DNA of 64,000 nucleotides from Metapseudomonas sp043392685 (GCA_043392685.1 JBHZGM010000006.1), one strand, 5' to 3'. Positions 16,600-25,418 are shown, counted from the stretch's first letter. Numbers and translations: made by a program. Notes: a model not told the origin generated them from the sequence alone.

Positions 16600-17235
16600 T
16601 CAGCCTTCCCGGCGTTCGGTAAGGTCATTGCGCCGGGCGAACTCGATCAGCTCCAGCAATGACCCGAGGTTGAGCTTCTGCTGGATGCGCGTCTTGTAGG
16701 TGCTGATGGTCTTGTTGCTGAGCAACATGCGCTCGCCAATCTCTTTGTTCGACAGTCCGGTAGCCAGGTGCTGCAAGACCATCAGCTCCTGGTTGGAGAG
16801 CCGCTCCACCAGTTCGCTTTCGCTCAATGCCGGCGCCGGATTGCCATTGGTGGTGGCGGGAAATACGCTGAATCCCGCGTTGATGGCATTGATGGCCGTC
16901 AGCAGGTTCTGCAAGTCATCTTCCTTGCTGACAAAGCCCTTCGCACCTGCCTGGAAACAGCGCTGGGAATAGCTTTCCGCCGGCAGCGAGGTCAGCACCA
17001 ATACCTGACTGTCGAGACCCAGGGTACGGATTCGCGAGATGACGTTGAGACCATCGAGGCGCGGAATGCCGATATCCAGGATGACGATATCCGGCTCATG
17101 CTGACGAATCAGCTGCAGGGCATCGACGCCATTGTCTGCCTCACCGACGACCTCCATCCCGCTGCGCTCCAGCAACATGCGGACGGCCATGCGAATCACC
17201 GGATGATCGTCGACGATCAGGGCACTGCTACTCAT
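16600..17235 (-). CDS. NarL/FixJ-type response regulator (RcsB/RocA-like), 1
   Basis: 211 residues. REC domain with acidic pair DD (9-10), phospho-acceptor Asp54 (VILDIGIP) and conserved Lys in GFVSKED. LuxR-type HTH at about 145-200 (LSNQELMVLQHLATGLSNKE, then NKTISTYKTRI). It resembles the second regulator of this block (22.8-23.8 kb) in layout and sequence. Pseudomonas Cup pili of the CupC and CupD type are controlled by such RocA/RcsB proteins, acting as activators downstream of RocS/RcsC/PvrS kinases. Divergent from the REC-EAL gene; the 167-bp spacer holds a degenerate copy (17306-17319) of the RcsB-like palindrome. Confidence 0.9.
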   Translation of the reverse strand: MSSSALIVDDHPVIRMAVRMLLERSGMEVVGEADNGVDALQLIRQHEPDIVILDIGIPRLDGLNVISRIRTLGLDSQVLVLTSLPAESYSQRCFQAGAKGFVSKEDDLQNLLTAINAINAGFSVFPATTNGNPAPALSESELVERLSNQELMVLQHLATGLSNKEIGERMLLSNKTISTYKTRIQQKLNLGSLLELIEFARRNDLTERREG

Positions 17236-17305
17236 TGCAACCTCGATATCAAAAAGGAGCGGACGTCCGTGACGCTGTGTCCGTAAATCACCCGTTCAGG
17301 TCATC

Positions 17306-17319
17306 GGTGAATTTTCCTA
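17306..17319. promoter_or_regulatory. Degenerate RcsB-like half palindrome
   Basis: GGTGAATTTTCCTA matches TAGGAGTTTTCCTA (11562) at 10 of 14 positions, with an intact right half TTTTCCTA. It sits in the divergent spacer of regulator 1 and the phosphodiesterase gene. Confidence 0.25.
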
Positions 17320-17402
17320 CAACCCAACAGGAAACACCGCCTAGCTGTGAGCACTTCGTCGACAGTAAGTTGGCCGGTATCCCACCCACTGTCGAGCCCC
17401 GT

Positions 17403-18599
17403 ATGAAGAACTTACGCATTCTGGTTCTGGAAGACGAGCCGTTCCAGCGCCTGATCGCGGTCACTGCCCTGCGCCAGCTGGGACTCGAACGCATCCATGA
17501 AGCGGCTGACGGTGCCGAAGCTCTGGCCCGGCTGGAAGCCTGTGGCGGCGTGGACATAGCGCTGTGCGACATGCGCATGTCCGGCATGGACGGCGCGGCC
17601 TTCCTGCGTCATGCGAGTGAGGCGGGGGTGGTCCGCTCGGTCATCCTCAGCAGCGAGGTGGACGCTGAAGTGCGCCAGGCCATCAGTGCCATGACCCGTT
17701 GCCTCGGCCTGCAATTTCTCGGCGACCTGGGCAAACCCTTCGACCTGGACCGCGCCGCGGCGATGATCGCGCGCCACAACGACGAATCCGCCAAGGCGGC
17801 TGCAGCTCGACAGGGGCCGGACTCACCCCCGCTGGACGATATTCTCCGGGGTCTGGATCGGGGCGAGTTCGAAGCCTGGTTCCAGCCCAAGTTCCACCTG
17901 GGCAATGAGACGTTGCAAGGCGCCGAGGTCCTGGCGCGCTGGCGTCATCTGCAGCGCGGCGTACTGGCGCCGTCGCAGTTCCTGCCGACCATGGAAGCCC
18001 ACGACCTGATCGACCGCCTGTTCTGGCAGCTCTTCGCCCAGGGGCTCGCGCTGCAGCAGGACCTTGCCCGCAGCGGACGACGCGTGAACCTGGCATTCAA
18101 CCTCCAGCCCCGGCAGCTGAGCGATCAGCGCCTTGTCGAGCGTATCGGCACGGTCCTGGCGGACGCCGGGCTTCCCGGGGAAGGCCTGACCTTCGAGCTC
18201 ACCGAAACAGGCATGCTGGAAGCCCCCGCGGCGAGCCTGGAAAGCCTGGTGAGGTTGCGCCTTCTGGGTTGCGGACTGGCCATGGACGATTTCGGAGCCG
18301 GCTACTCGTCGCTGGACCGCCTCTGCGAATTGCCGTTCAGCCAACTCAAGCTGGACGCCAGCTTCGTTCGCAAACTGCCGAGCCAGCCACGCAGCGGCGC
18401 CGTGATCAGCAGCGCCGTCGCCCTGGCCGAATCGGTGGGCATGACGCTGGTGGTGGAAGGCGTGGAAACCCCCGAGCAACGCGACCGGTTGCTGGCTCTT
18501 GGCTGCCAGGTGGCCCAGGGTTACCTCTTCGCCCGCCCGCAGGACCGCGACGCTTTCCTCGCCCTGCTGGCCCGCAAGGGCACGTGCGGGCGTGATTGA
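17403..18599 (+). CDS. REC-EAL c-di-GMP phosphodiesterase (RocR/PvrR-like)
   Basis: 398 residues. N-terminal REC with Asp56 (ALCDMRMSGMDG), C-terminal EAL domain from about 145. The signature is E-V-L rather than E-A-L (GAEVLARW). The other catalytic and metal residues look present: Asn in AFNLQP, Glu in FELTETG, DDFG, Lys in QLKLDASF, Glu in VVEGVET and Gln in VAQGYLF, so hydrolysis of c-di-GMP is likely. Similar proteins (RocR, PvrR) oppose the RocA/RcsB-type activator and repress pili. Start at ATG 17403; upstream in-frame codons lack a ribosome-binding site. Confidence 0.92.
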   Translation: MKNLRILVLEDEPFQRLIAVTALRQLGLERIHEAADGAEALARLEACGGVDIALCDMRMSGMDGAAFLRHASEAGVVRSVILSSEVDAEVRQAISAMTRCLGLQFLGDLGKPFDLDRAAAMIARHNDESAKAAAARQGPDSPPLDDILRGLDRGEFEAWFQPKFHLGNETLQGAEVLARWRHLQRGVLAPSQFLPTMEAHDLIDRLFWQLFAQGLALQQDLARSGRRVNLAFNLQPRQLSDQRLVERIGTVLADAGLPGEGLTFELTETGMLEAPAASLESLVRLRLLGCGLAMDDFGAGYSSLDRLCELPFSQLKLDASFVRKLPSQPRSGAVISSAVALAESVGMTLVVEGVETPEQRDRLLALGCQVAQGYLFARPQDRDAFLALLARKGTCGRD

Positions 18600-18649
18600 T
18601 GGCTACGTCTGCGTTAGCGGTTGCAGTGTTGAAGGGAACGCTCTAGCCC

Positions 18650-18840
18650 GTAATGCTGTTCACATAAGAACGCCGCTTATCCCTCACCGGGTAAGCGGCG
18701 TTCCTGGTTTCTGCGGCGGGGAAACGCTGTAGGAGCCAGCTTGCTGGCGAATGGGCGGTATCCCGGAAAGCTTCGCGAGCAAGCTCGCTCCTACAACAGC
18801 AGCTACACCCCGTTGGCGGTGTCTGACTGAACAGCATTAC
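18650..18840. repeat. MITE-like segment with 13-bp inverted ends
   Basis: GTAATGCTGTTCA (18650-18662) and TGAACAGCATTAC (18828-18840) are perfect inverted repeats 165 bp apart. CTAGCCCG occurs directly beside both ends (18643-18650 and 18844-18851). Inside are a strong hairpin (GAACGCCGCTTA/TAAGCGGCGTTC, 18668-18703), which may terminate the phosphodiesterase transcript, and a REPIN. No ORF. 18841-19004 shows nothing further. Confidence 0.5.
18729..18795. repeat. REPIN (GTAGGAGC type)
   Basis: TGTAGGAGCCAGCTTGCTGG on the left and GCGAGCAAGCTCGCTCCTACA on the right in inverted arrangement. Same type as 40165-40236, and different from the GGGGGCGAATTCATT group. Confidence 0.85.
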
Positions 18841-19004
18841 GATCTAGCCCGAGGTTTTCAGGTATCCGTGCCCGCCTGACGCCCCCCTCTTCCGAACGCG
18901 GCCCGCCCCCGCTCTGCGCCCCGACCTGATCGCTGCGCGCTCAAGCGTTCATCGGCAATCAGCTTGGCTCAGCAGTCCTGGCAACACTTGATACAGACAT
19001 AGCC

Positions 19005-22000
19005 TCACTGATCGTCGGCGGTCATCCGCGCCATCAGTGCCTGTTCCAGTTCCAGCAACGCCAGGCGTAGTGCGCCTGCACTAGCGCGCAGGTGGGACGG
19101 TTCCGGCGCCGGCGTCCTGCACGCCTGTTCGAGGTCCACGCAGGCAGCTATCAAGGGTTCGGCCCGGATGACCCTCGCCGCGCCCTTGAGCCGGTGGGCA
19201 AGCTCGGACAGGCCATGTGCATCGCCCTGCTCTGCGAGTTCGACCAGGGGTCGCATATCCCGGCGATTGGTCTCCAGCAGTTCATTCAGCAGGTTGTGGA
19301 TCAGGCCGGGATCGCCCCCCGTCAACGGCGCCAGCGGCGCGAGATCGAACAACCCTGGCTCTTCTGCAACGTGCGGCTCCGGTGTGCTCGCGACGACTTC
19401 GGGCGCAGGTTCCCCGCTCTTGGCGGCACGCAGTTTTTCCTCCAGCAGATCGAGCCCGATGGGCTTGATCAGACAATCGTCCATTCCCGCCTGGATGCTG
19501 CGTTCGACTTCCTCCGGCTGGGCGTCGGCGGTCAGGCCGAGAATCAGCGTCGGAGCCCCCTCTGTATCGCGCTCGTCTTCACGAATGGCGCGCGCGAGGT
19601 CGGCGCCGCTCATGCGCGGCATATGGCAATCGGTGGCGACCACATCGAAGTGCCCGGCGCGCCAGAACGCCAGGGCATCCGTGCCGCTCTCCGCCTCGAC
19701 CACCTTGTGGCCGAGGAAACCGAGCTGCTGGGCGAGGATCTGCCGGTTCACCGGATGATCGTCCACCACCAGCACCCGCAGCCTGCGTCGCGCAAGCGGC
19801 ACCGCCGCCGCGCTGGCGACAGGCTCTTCCACCGGGTCGAGGCGATGCAGCCGCAGCTCCACCTCCACCCGCGTACCCCGGTCCGGCACACTGCTGAGCG
19901 ACAGCCGGCCACCCATCATTTCGCAGAGGGAACGGCAGATGACCAGCCCCAGCCCCGTCCCTTCCGTCTGGTGATAACCCCGCTCGACCTGGGCGAAGGG
20001 GCGGAACAAGCGGCGCTGGTCCTCCTCGGCAATACCGATGCCAGTGTCCTCGACGCAGAGGCTCACCCGTAGCAGTCCGGGTTCCAACGCTTCCCCCTCG
20101 ATCTGCAGGCGAACGCTGCCCTCGCGGGTGAACTTGATGGCGTTGCTGACCAGGTTCGAGAGGATCTGCTTGAAGCGCATGCTGTCCACCAGCACGTCAC
20201 CCTGGATGCTGGAGTCGATATCCAGCACCAGGCTCAGCCCCTTCTGCCGCGCCAGGCCGTCGAACACCCTCGCAACCGACTCCACCAGCTCCCGCAGGTT
20301 GGCCCTGTGAGGCGCCAGGCTGAGCCGACCCGACTCGATCCGGGCGATATCGAGGATGTCGCCGATCAGCACCAGCAGGCTGCGCGCCGATCCGTAGGCA
20401 ACTTCGATGCTGGAACGGTCGATGGGCTGGTCCCCGGCGCGCTTGAGCGCCAGTTCGAGGATGCCGATCACCGCGTTCATCGGTGTACGGATTTCGTGAC
20501 TCATGGTCGCGAGGAAAGTGGTCTTCGCGCGGCTCGCTTCATCGGCGAGGTTCTTCGCGGCCTCCAGCTCCTGCACCAGCTGGCGGTGCCCGGTGACGTC
20601 GAGCCAGCCGCAGATAACACCCTTCACGGCGCCGGTGGAATCCTGGAAGGGATGGACCCAATGGTCGATCCACAGGGTCCGCCCGCCTATCTGCACGGTG
20701 CGTAACCCTTGCAGCATCTGCCCCTCAGTCATGGCCTGGTGATAGAGCTGCTGGAACTCCGGCGCCGACTCGAAGACCTCCGGTGGCAGCGCCGCAACCG
20801 TCCGCCCACGCACCTTATCCAACGGCAGGCCGATGGCAGACAGGTAACTGCGATTGCAGGACAGCAGGCGGCCCTCGGTGTCTCTGACGTAGAGCGGCGG
20901 CGGCATGCTGTCGATCAGCGTCTCGATGAAACGCAGTTCGTCGTTCAACTGGCGTTCCGTGGCCCGGCGACGGCGCACCTCGCGGCGCTGGTGGAAGACC
21001 CAGGCCAGCACCAGCAGCAACAGCAACCCGGCACCGATGACGATGCGCTGGATCAGGGTGCCGTAGTCACGCCAGGTCTGCGGGCTCATCCCGGGACTGC
21101 CCCGCCAGCGGTTGGAGATGGCGTTGAGCTCGTCCGGCCCGAGGCTGGCCAGGGTCTTTTCGAGGATGGCGTGGAGTTCGGTATCGGCGCGGCGAACGGC
21201 GAAGTTGGCGGTGACCGGCTCGAGCCCGACCATCCCCCTGATCGCCAGACGCCCCTCGAACAGTCGCGAGATGTAGTAGTGCGCCGTGGTGATGGGCACC
21301 AGCGCGCTGTCGGCGCGACCGGCCGCAACCAGGTGCATCGCGTCCAGGTAGGAGGCGGCATCAGCCACTTCCAGCGCCGGGTAGATCGTCCTGATCTCAT
21401 CGTAGGCCACGTTTCCCTTGCCCAACGCCAGGCGCTGCCCCGCCCCGTTCCCCGCAAGCGCCACGGCGGCGCCGTCCTGGTCGGCGCGGGCCACCAGCGC
21501 GAAAGGCACCCTGGAGATCGGGCGGGTAAAGCGCAGCTGGGCCTCCCGCTGCTTGCTCTCAGTGAGGATGGCGAGATCCGCCTCACCATCCAGGACGCTG
21601 TCGATCTGCCGGTCGATGCCTCCGGCCCGGCTGACCGCCTCGAAGCGCAGGCCGGTCCGCAGGGACGCCGTTTCCAGCAGGTCGGCAACGATGCCGCGGA
21701 ACTGCCCGTCATCATCGAAGAACGCCAGCGGTGCCTTGTCGTCGTCGATGACCAGGCGTACCAGCGGATGGCGATCCACCCAACGCAGTTCCTCGGCCGA
21801 CAACGGCAGCTGCTCGCTGACCGGCGTCATGCCACTGCCCACCCAGCGCCGCGCGACTTCTTCCAGTTGCGAGTGGCCGATGGCGCGCAAGGTGGCATCG
21901 ATCCCTCGCCGCAGGCGCTGATCGCCCTCGCGCATGACGAAGGCAATGCCGACATCGGGCTGGTCGATGAAGCGGTCGAATTTCACCAGGCCGTAAAAGC

Positions 22001-22676
22001 TGCGATTGAGCTGGTAATAGATCGGCAACAGGTCACCGGCCAGCAGGTCGGCCTGGCCGAAGGCGACCTTGGCCATGGCGTCGTTCACGGAAGAAGCGAC
22101 CACCTGCTGCGTGCCGGGATAGCGCTGGCCGAGCGCCTGGTCGTGCCCGGGCACCAGGGCAATGCGCAGCCCGTCGAGGTCCTGCGGCAGGACGCGACGG
22201 TCGTCGTAGCGGCGGAACAGGGCGAGGCGGTCGGTGGCGAACGCCTGGCTGCGGATCACCGGGGCGCCCCTGCCATCCTGCCCGTCGCCGACGAAGAGAT
22301 CGATCTCCCCGGCGGCCAGGGCACGCAGCAACGCGGGGCGGTCGGAATACTGCCGCAGCCGGATCTGCATGCCGAGCCACTGACCGACCAGGGAAGCCGT
22401 GTCGGCCGCGATGCCCTCATAGCTGCCATCGCGCTGAATGATCTCCATGGGGGCCGTGCCATCGGCGGCCACGCCCAGCACCAGCTCGCGCTTCTGCCGC
22501 AGCCAGTGCCAGTCCTCCTCGCTGATGGCGAGGTCCTGCTGGTCGACCACCAGTTGGCTGGAAAGGGCCAGGCGGTGGACATCCTCGGCAGCAGGGGTGC
22601 CCATGCCGATCAAGGTCATCCAGCACACGAGACAGAGACGTCCAACAGATGATTTGAGGAAAGAGGGTATGCGCAA
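19005..22676 (-). CDS. BvgS-type hybrid sensor histidine kinase (RocS/RcsC/PvrS-like)
   Basis: 1223 residues from a TTG start (22676) with AGGAGG 8 nt upstream; the longer frame to 22766 lacks such a site. Order: signal/membrane segment (about 10-27), two periplasmic type-3 solute-binding domains (about 60-285, 300-530), TM helix near 550 (IVIGAGLLLLLVLAWVF), PAS (about 590-705), HisKA with phospho-His (FLATMSHEIRTPMN), HATPase (NAIKFT, DTGIGI, GTGLGL), REC (LRVLVVDDHPVNRQ; acceptor in VATDCHMPRMSG), and Hpt from about 1110 (AHRLKGAARV). A complete His-Asp-His relay that could phosphorylate the local regulators. Ligand of the solute-binding domains unknown. Confidence 0.92.
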   Translation of the reverse strand: MRIPSFLKSSVGRLCLVCWMTLIGMGTPAAEDVHRLALSSQLVVDQQDLAISEEDWHWLRQKRELVLGVAADGTAPMEIIQRDGSYEGIAADTASLVGQWLGMQIRLRQYSDRPALLRALAAGEIDLFVGDGQDGRGAPVIRSQAFATDRLALFRRYDDRRVLPQDLDGLRIALVPGHDQALGQRYPGTQQVVASSVNDAMAKVAFGQADLLAGDLLPIYYQLNRSFYGLVKFDRFIDQPDVGIAFVMREGDQRLRRGIDATLRAIGHSQLEEVARRWVGSGMTPVSEQLPLSAEELRWVDRHPLVRLVIDDDKAPLAFFDDDGQFRGIVADLLETASLRTGLRFEAVSRAGGIDRQIDSVLDGEADLAILTESKQREAQLRFTRPISRVPFALVARADQDGAAVALAGNGAGQRLALGKGNVAYDEIRTIYPALEVADAASYLDAMHLVAAGRADSALVPITTAHYYISRLFEGRLAIRGMVGLEPVTANFAVRRADTELHAILEKTLASLGPDELNAISNRWRGSPGMSPQTWRDYGTLIQRIVIGAGLLLLLVLAWVFHQRREVRRRRATERQLNDELRFIETLIDSMPPPLYVRDTEGRLLSCNRSYLSAIGLPLDKVRGRTVAALPPEVFESAPEFQQLYHQAMTEGQMLQGLRTVQIGGRTLWIDHWVHPFQDSTGAVKGVICGWLDVTGHRQLVQELEAAKNLADEASRAKTTFLATMSHEIRTPMNAVIGILELALKRAGDQPIDRSSIEVAYGSARSLLVLIGDILDIARIESGRLSLAPHRANLRELVESVARVFDGLARQKGLSLVLDIDSSIQGDVLVDSMRFKQILSNLVSNAIKFTREGSVRLQIEGEALEPGLLRVSLCVEDTGIGIAEEDQRRLFRPFAQVERGYHQTEGTGLGLVICRSLCEMMGGRLSLSSVPDRGTRVEVELRLHRLDPVEEPVASAAAVPLARRRLRVLVVDDHPVNRQILAQQLGFLGHKVVEAESGTDALAFWRAGHFDVVATDCHMPRMSGADLARAIREDERDTEGAPTLILGLTADAQPEEVERSIQAGMDDCLIKPIGLDLLEEKLRAAKSGEPAPEVVASTPEPHVAEEPGLFDLAPLAPLTGGDPGLIHNLLNELLETNRRDMRPLVELAEQGDAHGLSELAHRLKGAARVIRAEPLIAACVDLEQACRTPAPEPSHLRASAGALRLALLELEQALMARMTADDQ

Positions 22677-23127
22677 CTGGCCGGCCTCCTGGGTGAATTC
22701 AACGATCAGAACCTTAGCCGAAGGGGGAGTTTTTTGTGGCGTCTGCCTTGCGGGCGAGAAGTTCACCTACATGATCTGTAGGAAAGTTCCTAAGCGACCG
22801 CTCAGAAGGAAAACCAACCATATACTTCCGGCCCTGCGGACCTACTGATTGCTTCGATTCCTACCTATTGACGAAGCATCGGCTTTCAGACTTGTTGAAA
22901 GTTGGTACGCAGAATCTGGAGTAGTTCGAAGGAAAATTCGCTCAATTCTGAAGAAGTTTTCAGAGCGAGCCAACTTGACTTCCTTCACCTCCAGACGCGC
23001 TGGACAACCTGCCCCGTCGGGCAGGCGCACCCGGCAAACTTCAATCAACCCGAGCTCCCAACAGCATCTTTCAGAAGGCCGCGCGCCGTCCGTATTCATT
23101 GGGAAGTCTGACAAGGAGAACCGACGG
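22677..23127. other. Kinase-regulator divergent intergenic region
   Basis: 451 bp, clearly more AT-rich than its surroundings, between the divergent kinase and regulator-2 genes. It contains the RcsB-like palindrome (22779-22792). An open frame extends upstream of regulator 2, but there is no second domain or ribosome-binding site; no gene is called. Confidence 0.55.
22779..22792. promoter_or_regulatory. RcsB-like palindrome between kinase and regulator 2
   Basis: TAGGAAAGTTCCTA, perfect 5-bp arms, 103 bp upstream of the kinase start codon. Counterpart of the site at 11562-11575. Suggests auto-regulation and pilus control by the same regulator. Confidence 0.45.
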
Positions 23128-23760
23128 ATGAACAAGGTATTGCTGATCGACAACCAGCCCATGCTCCGCTTTGCCACTCGCGTACTGCTGGAACGCGAGG
23201 ACTACGAGGTAGTCGGCGAAACGGAAAGCGGCGTCGAAGGCCTCAGCATGGCCCGGTCTCTGCGACCTGATCTGGTCATTCTGGACATCGCCATTCCAAA
23301 ACTCGACGGCCTCGAAGTCCTGGGACGACTCAGTGCCATGGATGCCAACCTCAAGTTGCTCGTGCTCACCTCGCTGCCGGCCTCGCTCTACGCCAACCGC
23401 TGCCTGCAGGCCGGCGCCACAGGCTACCTGTCCAAGCAGGAGCAGGCGTTCAGCCTGATTTCCGCCGTGCGTTCGGTGCTCTCCGGCTACAGCCTGTTCC
23501 CCAGCTCCGTGCACTTGCCGGACGCTTCGCAGTCAGGGCAATGCAGCGACAGCCACCTGCTGGACAGCCTCTCCGACCGGGAACTGGCAGTCCTGCAGAA
23601 TCTGGCCAATGGCAAGAACAACCAGGAAATCGCCAAGCAGCTGTTCATCAGCCACAAGACCGTCAGCACCTACAAGTCCCGCCTGATGGACAAGCTCAAG
23701 ACCCGCAACCAGGTCGACCTGATCGACTTCGCCCGCCGCTACGTGATGCCCACCGCCTGA
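23128..23760 (+). CDS. NarL/FixJ-type response regulator (RcsB/RocA-like), 2
   Basis: 210 residues. REC with phospho-acceptor Asp53 (VILDIAIPKLDG), Lys in GYLSKQEQ, and LuxR-type HTH in the C-terminal 60 residues (LSDRELAVLQNLANGKNNQE, HKTVSTYKSRLMDKLK). The first acidic pair position reads LIDNQ rather than DD, so one metal ligand (Asp to Asn) is altered, which may affect phosphorylation; regulator 1 keeps DD. ATG 23128 with AAGGAG 11 nt upstream. Divergent from the kinase, its probable phosphodonor. Confidence 0.9.
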   Translation: MNKVLLIDNQPMLRFATRVLLEREDYEVVGETESGVEGLSMARSLRPDLVILDIAIPKLDGLEVLGRLSAMDANLKLLVLTSLPASLYANRCLQAGATGYLSKQEQAFSLISAVRSVLSGYSLFPSSVHLPDASQSGQCSDSHLLDSLSDRELAVLQNLANGKNNQEIAKQLFISHKTVSTYKSRLMDKLKTRNQVDLIDFARRYVMPTA

Positions 23761-23788
23761 GCACCACGCCTTTCCGGGAGCCGCAGCC

Positions 23789-24268
23789 TCAGCGAGGCGG
23801 CGGCAACCCGATCACACACCCTACGTGACGTGGCCGCGGCAGCTCGCAATGGGCTGCCGCAATCGCTTCGACCTTCTCACCTACCGACGTGGCAAAGGCC
23901 GCCGAACGCGATGTCTCGGCATCCACGTTCATCAACATCTGCTCGCTGGCCGCCAGCAATTCCTCCCCGCCCGACAGGTACAGCCCATGGTGGATATGCA
24001 GGCGCTTGCCGTCGTGGGCGAGCAGTTGGGTGCGCACTTCCACCTCGGCTCCCAGCTTCACTTCCGCCAGGTAGTTGAGGTGGCACTCCAGGGTGAACAG
24101 GGTATGGCCGGTTTCGGCGCGACCGCCCTCATCGAGGCCGATCTCGTCCATCAGGGCATCGGTGGCGTAGCTGAAGATCAGCAGGTAGAACGCGTCCCGC
24201 AGGTGGCCGTTGTAGTCGACCCAATCGGGGAGGATGGTGGTGCGGTAGGTGGTCAGGGCGGTGGGCAT
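23789..24268 (-). CDS. cdhB: betainyl-CoA thioesterase
   Basis: 159-residue hot-dog thioesterase (DWVDYNGHLRDAFYLLIFSY has the Asp-x-Asn-Gly-His core). In Pseudomonas the gene beside cdhA/cdhC hydrolyses betainyl-CoA to glycine betaine, completing carnitine conversion. Start at 24268 (MPTALTTYRT) with a short upstream frame dismissed. It is the distal gene of a leftward cdhC-cdhA-cdhB set, separated from cdhA by a 99-bp spacer holding an inverted-repeat element. The function call rests on synteny plus fold. Confidence 0.85.
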   Translation of the reverse strand: MPTALTTYRTTILPDWVDYNGHLRDAFYLLIFSYATDALMDEIGLDEGGRAETGHTLFTLECHLNYLAEVKLGAEVEVRTQLLAHDGKRLHIHHGLYLSGGEELLAASEQMLMNVDAETSRSAAFATSVGEKVEAIAAAHCELPRPRHVGCVIGLPPPR

Positions 24269-24288
24269 GAAAGGCTCCAATGCGGGAT

Positions 24289-24360
24289 GTTGGGCTTCGC
24301 AAGCTCAGCACCAACCTACGGGAATCAGGTAGGTTGGCTCCGAGCGGAGCGAGGCCCAAC
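24289..24360. repeat. Intergenic inverted-repeat element (GTTGGGC type)
   Basis: Outer arms GTTGGGC/GCCCAAC and inner arms CCAACCTAC/GTAGGTTGG form a long hairpin between cdhA and cdhB. Confidence 0.7.
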
Positions 24361-24367
24361 GACAGAG

Positions 24368-25333
24368 TCAGTCGACGAAGGCAAAGCCGTGCCTGGCCTT
24401 GGTGTCCTTGATGGCGCCAAGCACCGCCAGCAGGCAATCGTCACGATACCGCTCCAGCTCCGCGATGCTGCGCGACCCCTGCTGCTCGGAGGTGCCTTCC
24501 ACTACGCGGTCGATCAAGGTATCGGTCAGCTCCGGCGCCGGCAAGTAGGTCCAGGGCAATTGCAGCGCCGGGCCGAACTGTGCCATGAAGTGGCGCATAC
24601 CGGCCTTGCCGCCCGCCAGCGTGTAGGTCAGGAAGGTGCCCATGAAGGACCAGCGCAGACCAGCGCCGAAACGGATGGCGTCGTCGATCTCGCCGGTGCT
24701 GGCCACGCCGTCGTTGACCAGGTGCAGCGCCTCGCGCCAGAGGGCTTCCAGCAGGCGGTCGGCGATGAACCCCGGCACTTCCTTGCGCACGTGCAGCGGG
24801 CGCATGCCCAGTGCGCTGTAGATCTGGATGGCGGCCTGCACGGCTTCCGGCGCGGTCTTCTCGCCCCCGACCACCTCCACCAGCGGCAGCAGGTAGACCG
24901 GGTTGAACGGGTGTCCGACCACGCAGCGTTCAGGGTGCACGGCGTCGGCGTAGAACTCGCTGGGCAGCAGGCCCGAGGTGCTGGAGCCGATGATCACATC
25001 CGGGCGCGCCACCGAACTGATCTTCGCGTGCAGGTCGAGCTTGAGGTCGAGGCGCTCCGGCGCACTTTCCTGGATGAAATCGGCGTCCCGCACGCACTCC
25101 TCAATGGTTGCGACGAAGCGCAAGCGGTCCTGGGAGGCGCCGGGCGCCAGGCCCTGTTTCTGCAGCGCCGGCCAGGCGTTGGCGATGCGTTCGCGCAGGG
25201 CTGCCTCGGCGCCAGGGGCCGGGTCCCAGGCGATGACGTCGAGGCCGTGGGCCAGGGCGCGGGCGATCCAGCCGCTGCCGATGACGCCGCTGCCGAGAGC
25301 GGCGAAGGTCTTGATCTGGGTGACGAAGGACAT
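24368..25333 (-). CDS. cdhA: L-carnitine dehydrogenase
   Basis: 321-residue 3-hydroxyacyl-CoA-dehydrogenase-fold enzyme oxidising L-carnitine to 3-dehydrocarnitine with NAD+. The Rossmann motif GSGVIGSGW is near residue 14; the family block VVGHPFNPVYLLPLVEVVGG is near 140. Start ATG 25333 with AGGAG 6 nt upstream. Neighbours cdhC, caiX and cdhR fix the pathway assignment over the generic 3-hydroxybutyryl-CoA dehydrogenase alternative. Confidence 0.93.
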   Translation of the reverse strand: MSFVTQIKTFAALGSGVIGSGWIARALAHGLDVIAWDPAPGAEAALRERIANAWPALQKQGLAPGASQDRLRFVATIEECVRDADFIQESAPERLDLKLDLHAKISSVARPDVIIGSSTSGLLPSEFYADAVHPERCVVGHPFNPVYLLPLVEVVGGEKTAPEAVQAAIQIYSALGMRPLHVRKEVPGFIADRLLEALWREALHLVNDGVASTGEIDDAIRFGAGLRWSFMGTFLTYTLAGGKAGMRHFMAQFGPALQLPWTYLPAPELTDTLIDRVVEGTSEQQGSRSIAELERYRDDCLLAVLGAIKDTKARHGFAFVD

Positions 25334-25418
25334 CGGGGACTCCTGGTTCTGTAGCCCGGATGCAGTCCGGGAAAGGGCATCGGATTCGCTCCCGGAGGGA
25401 GAGGGGAGAAAAGCGGAC

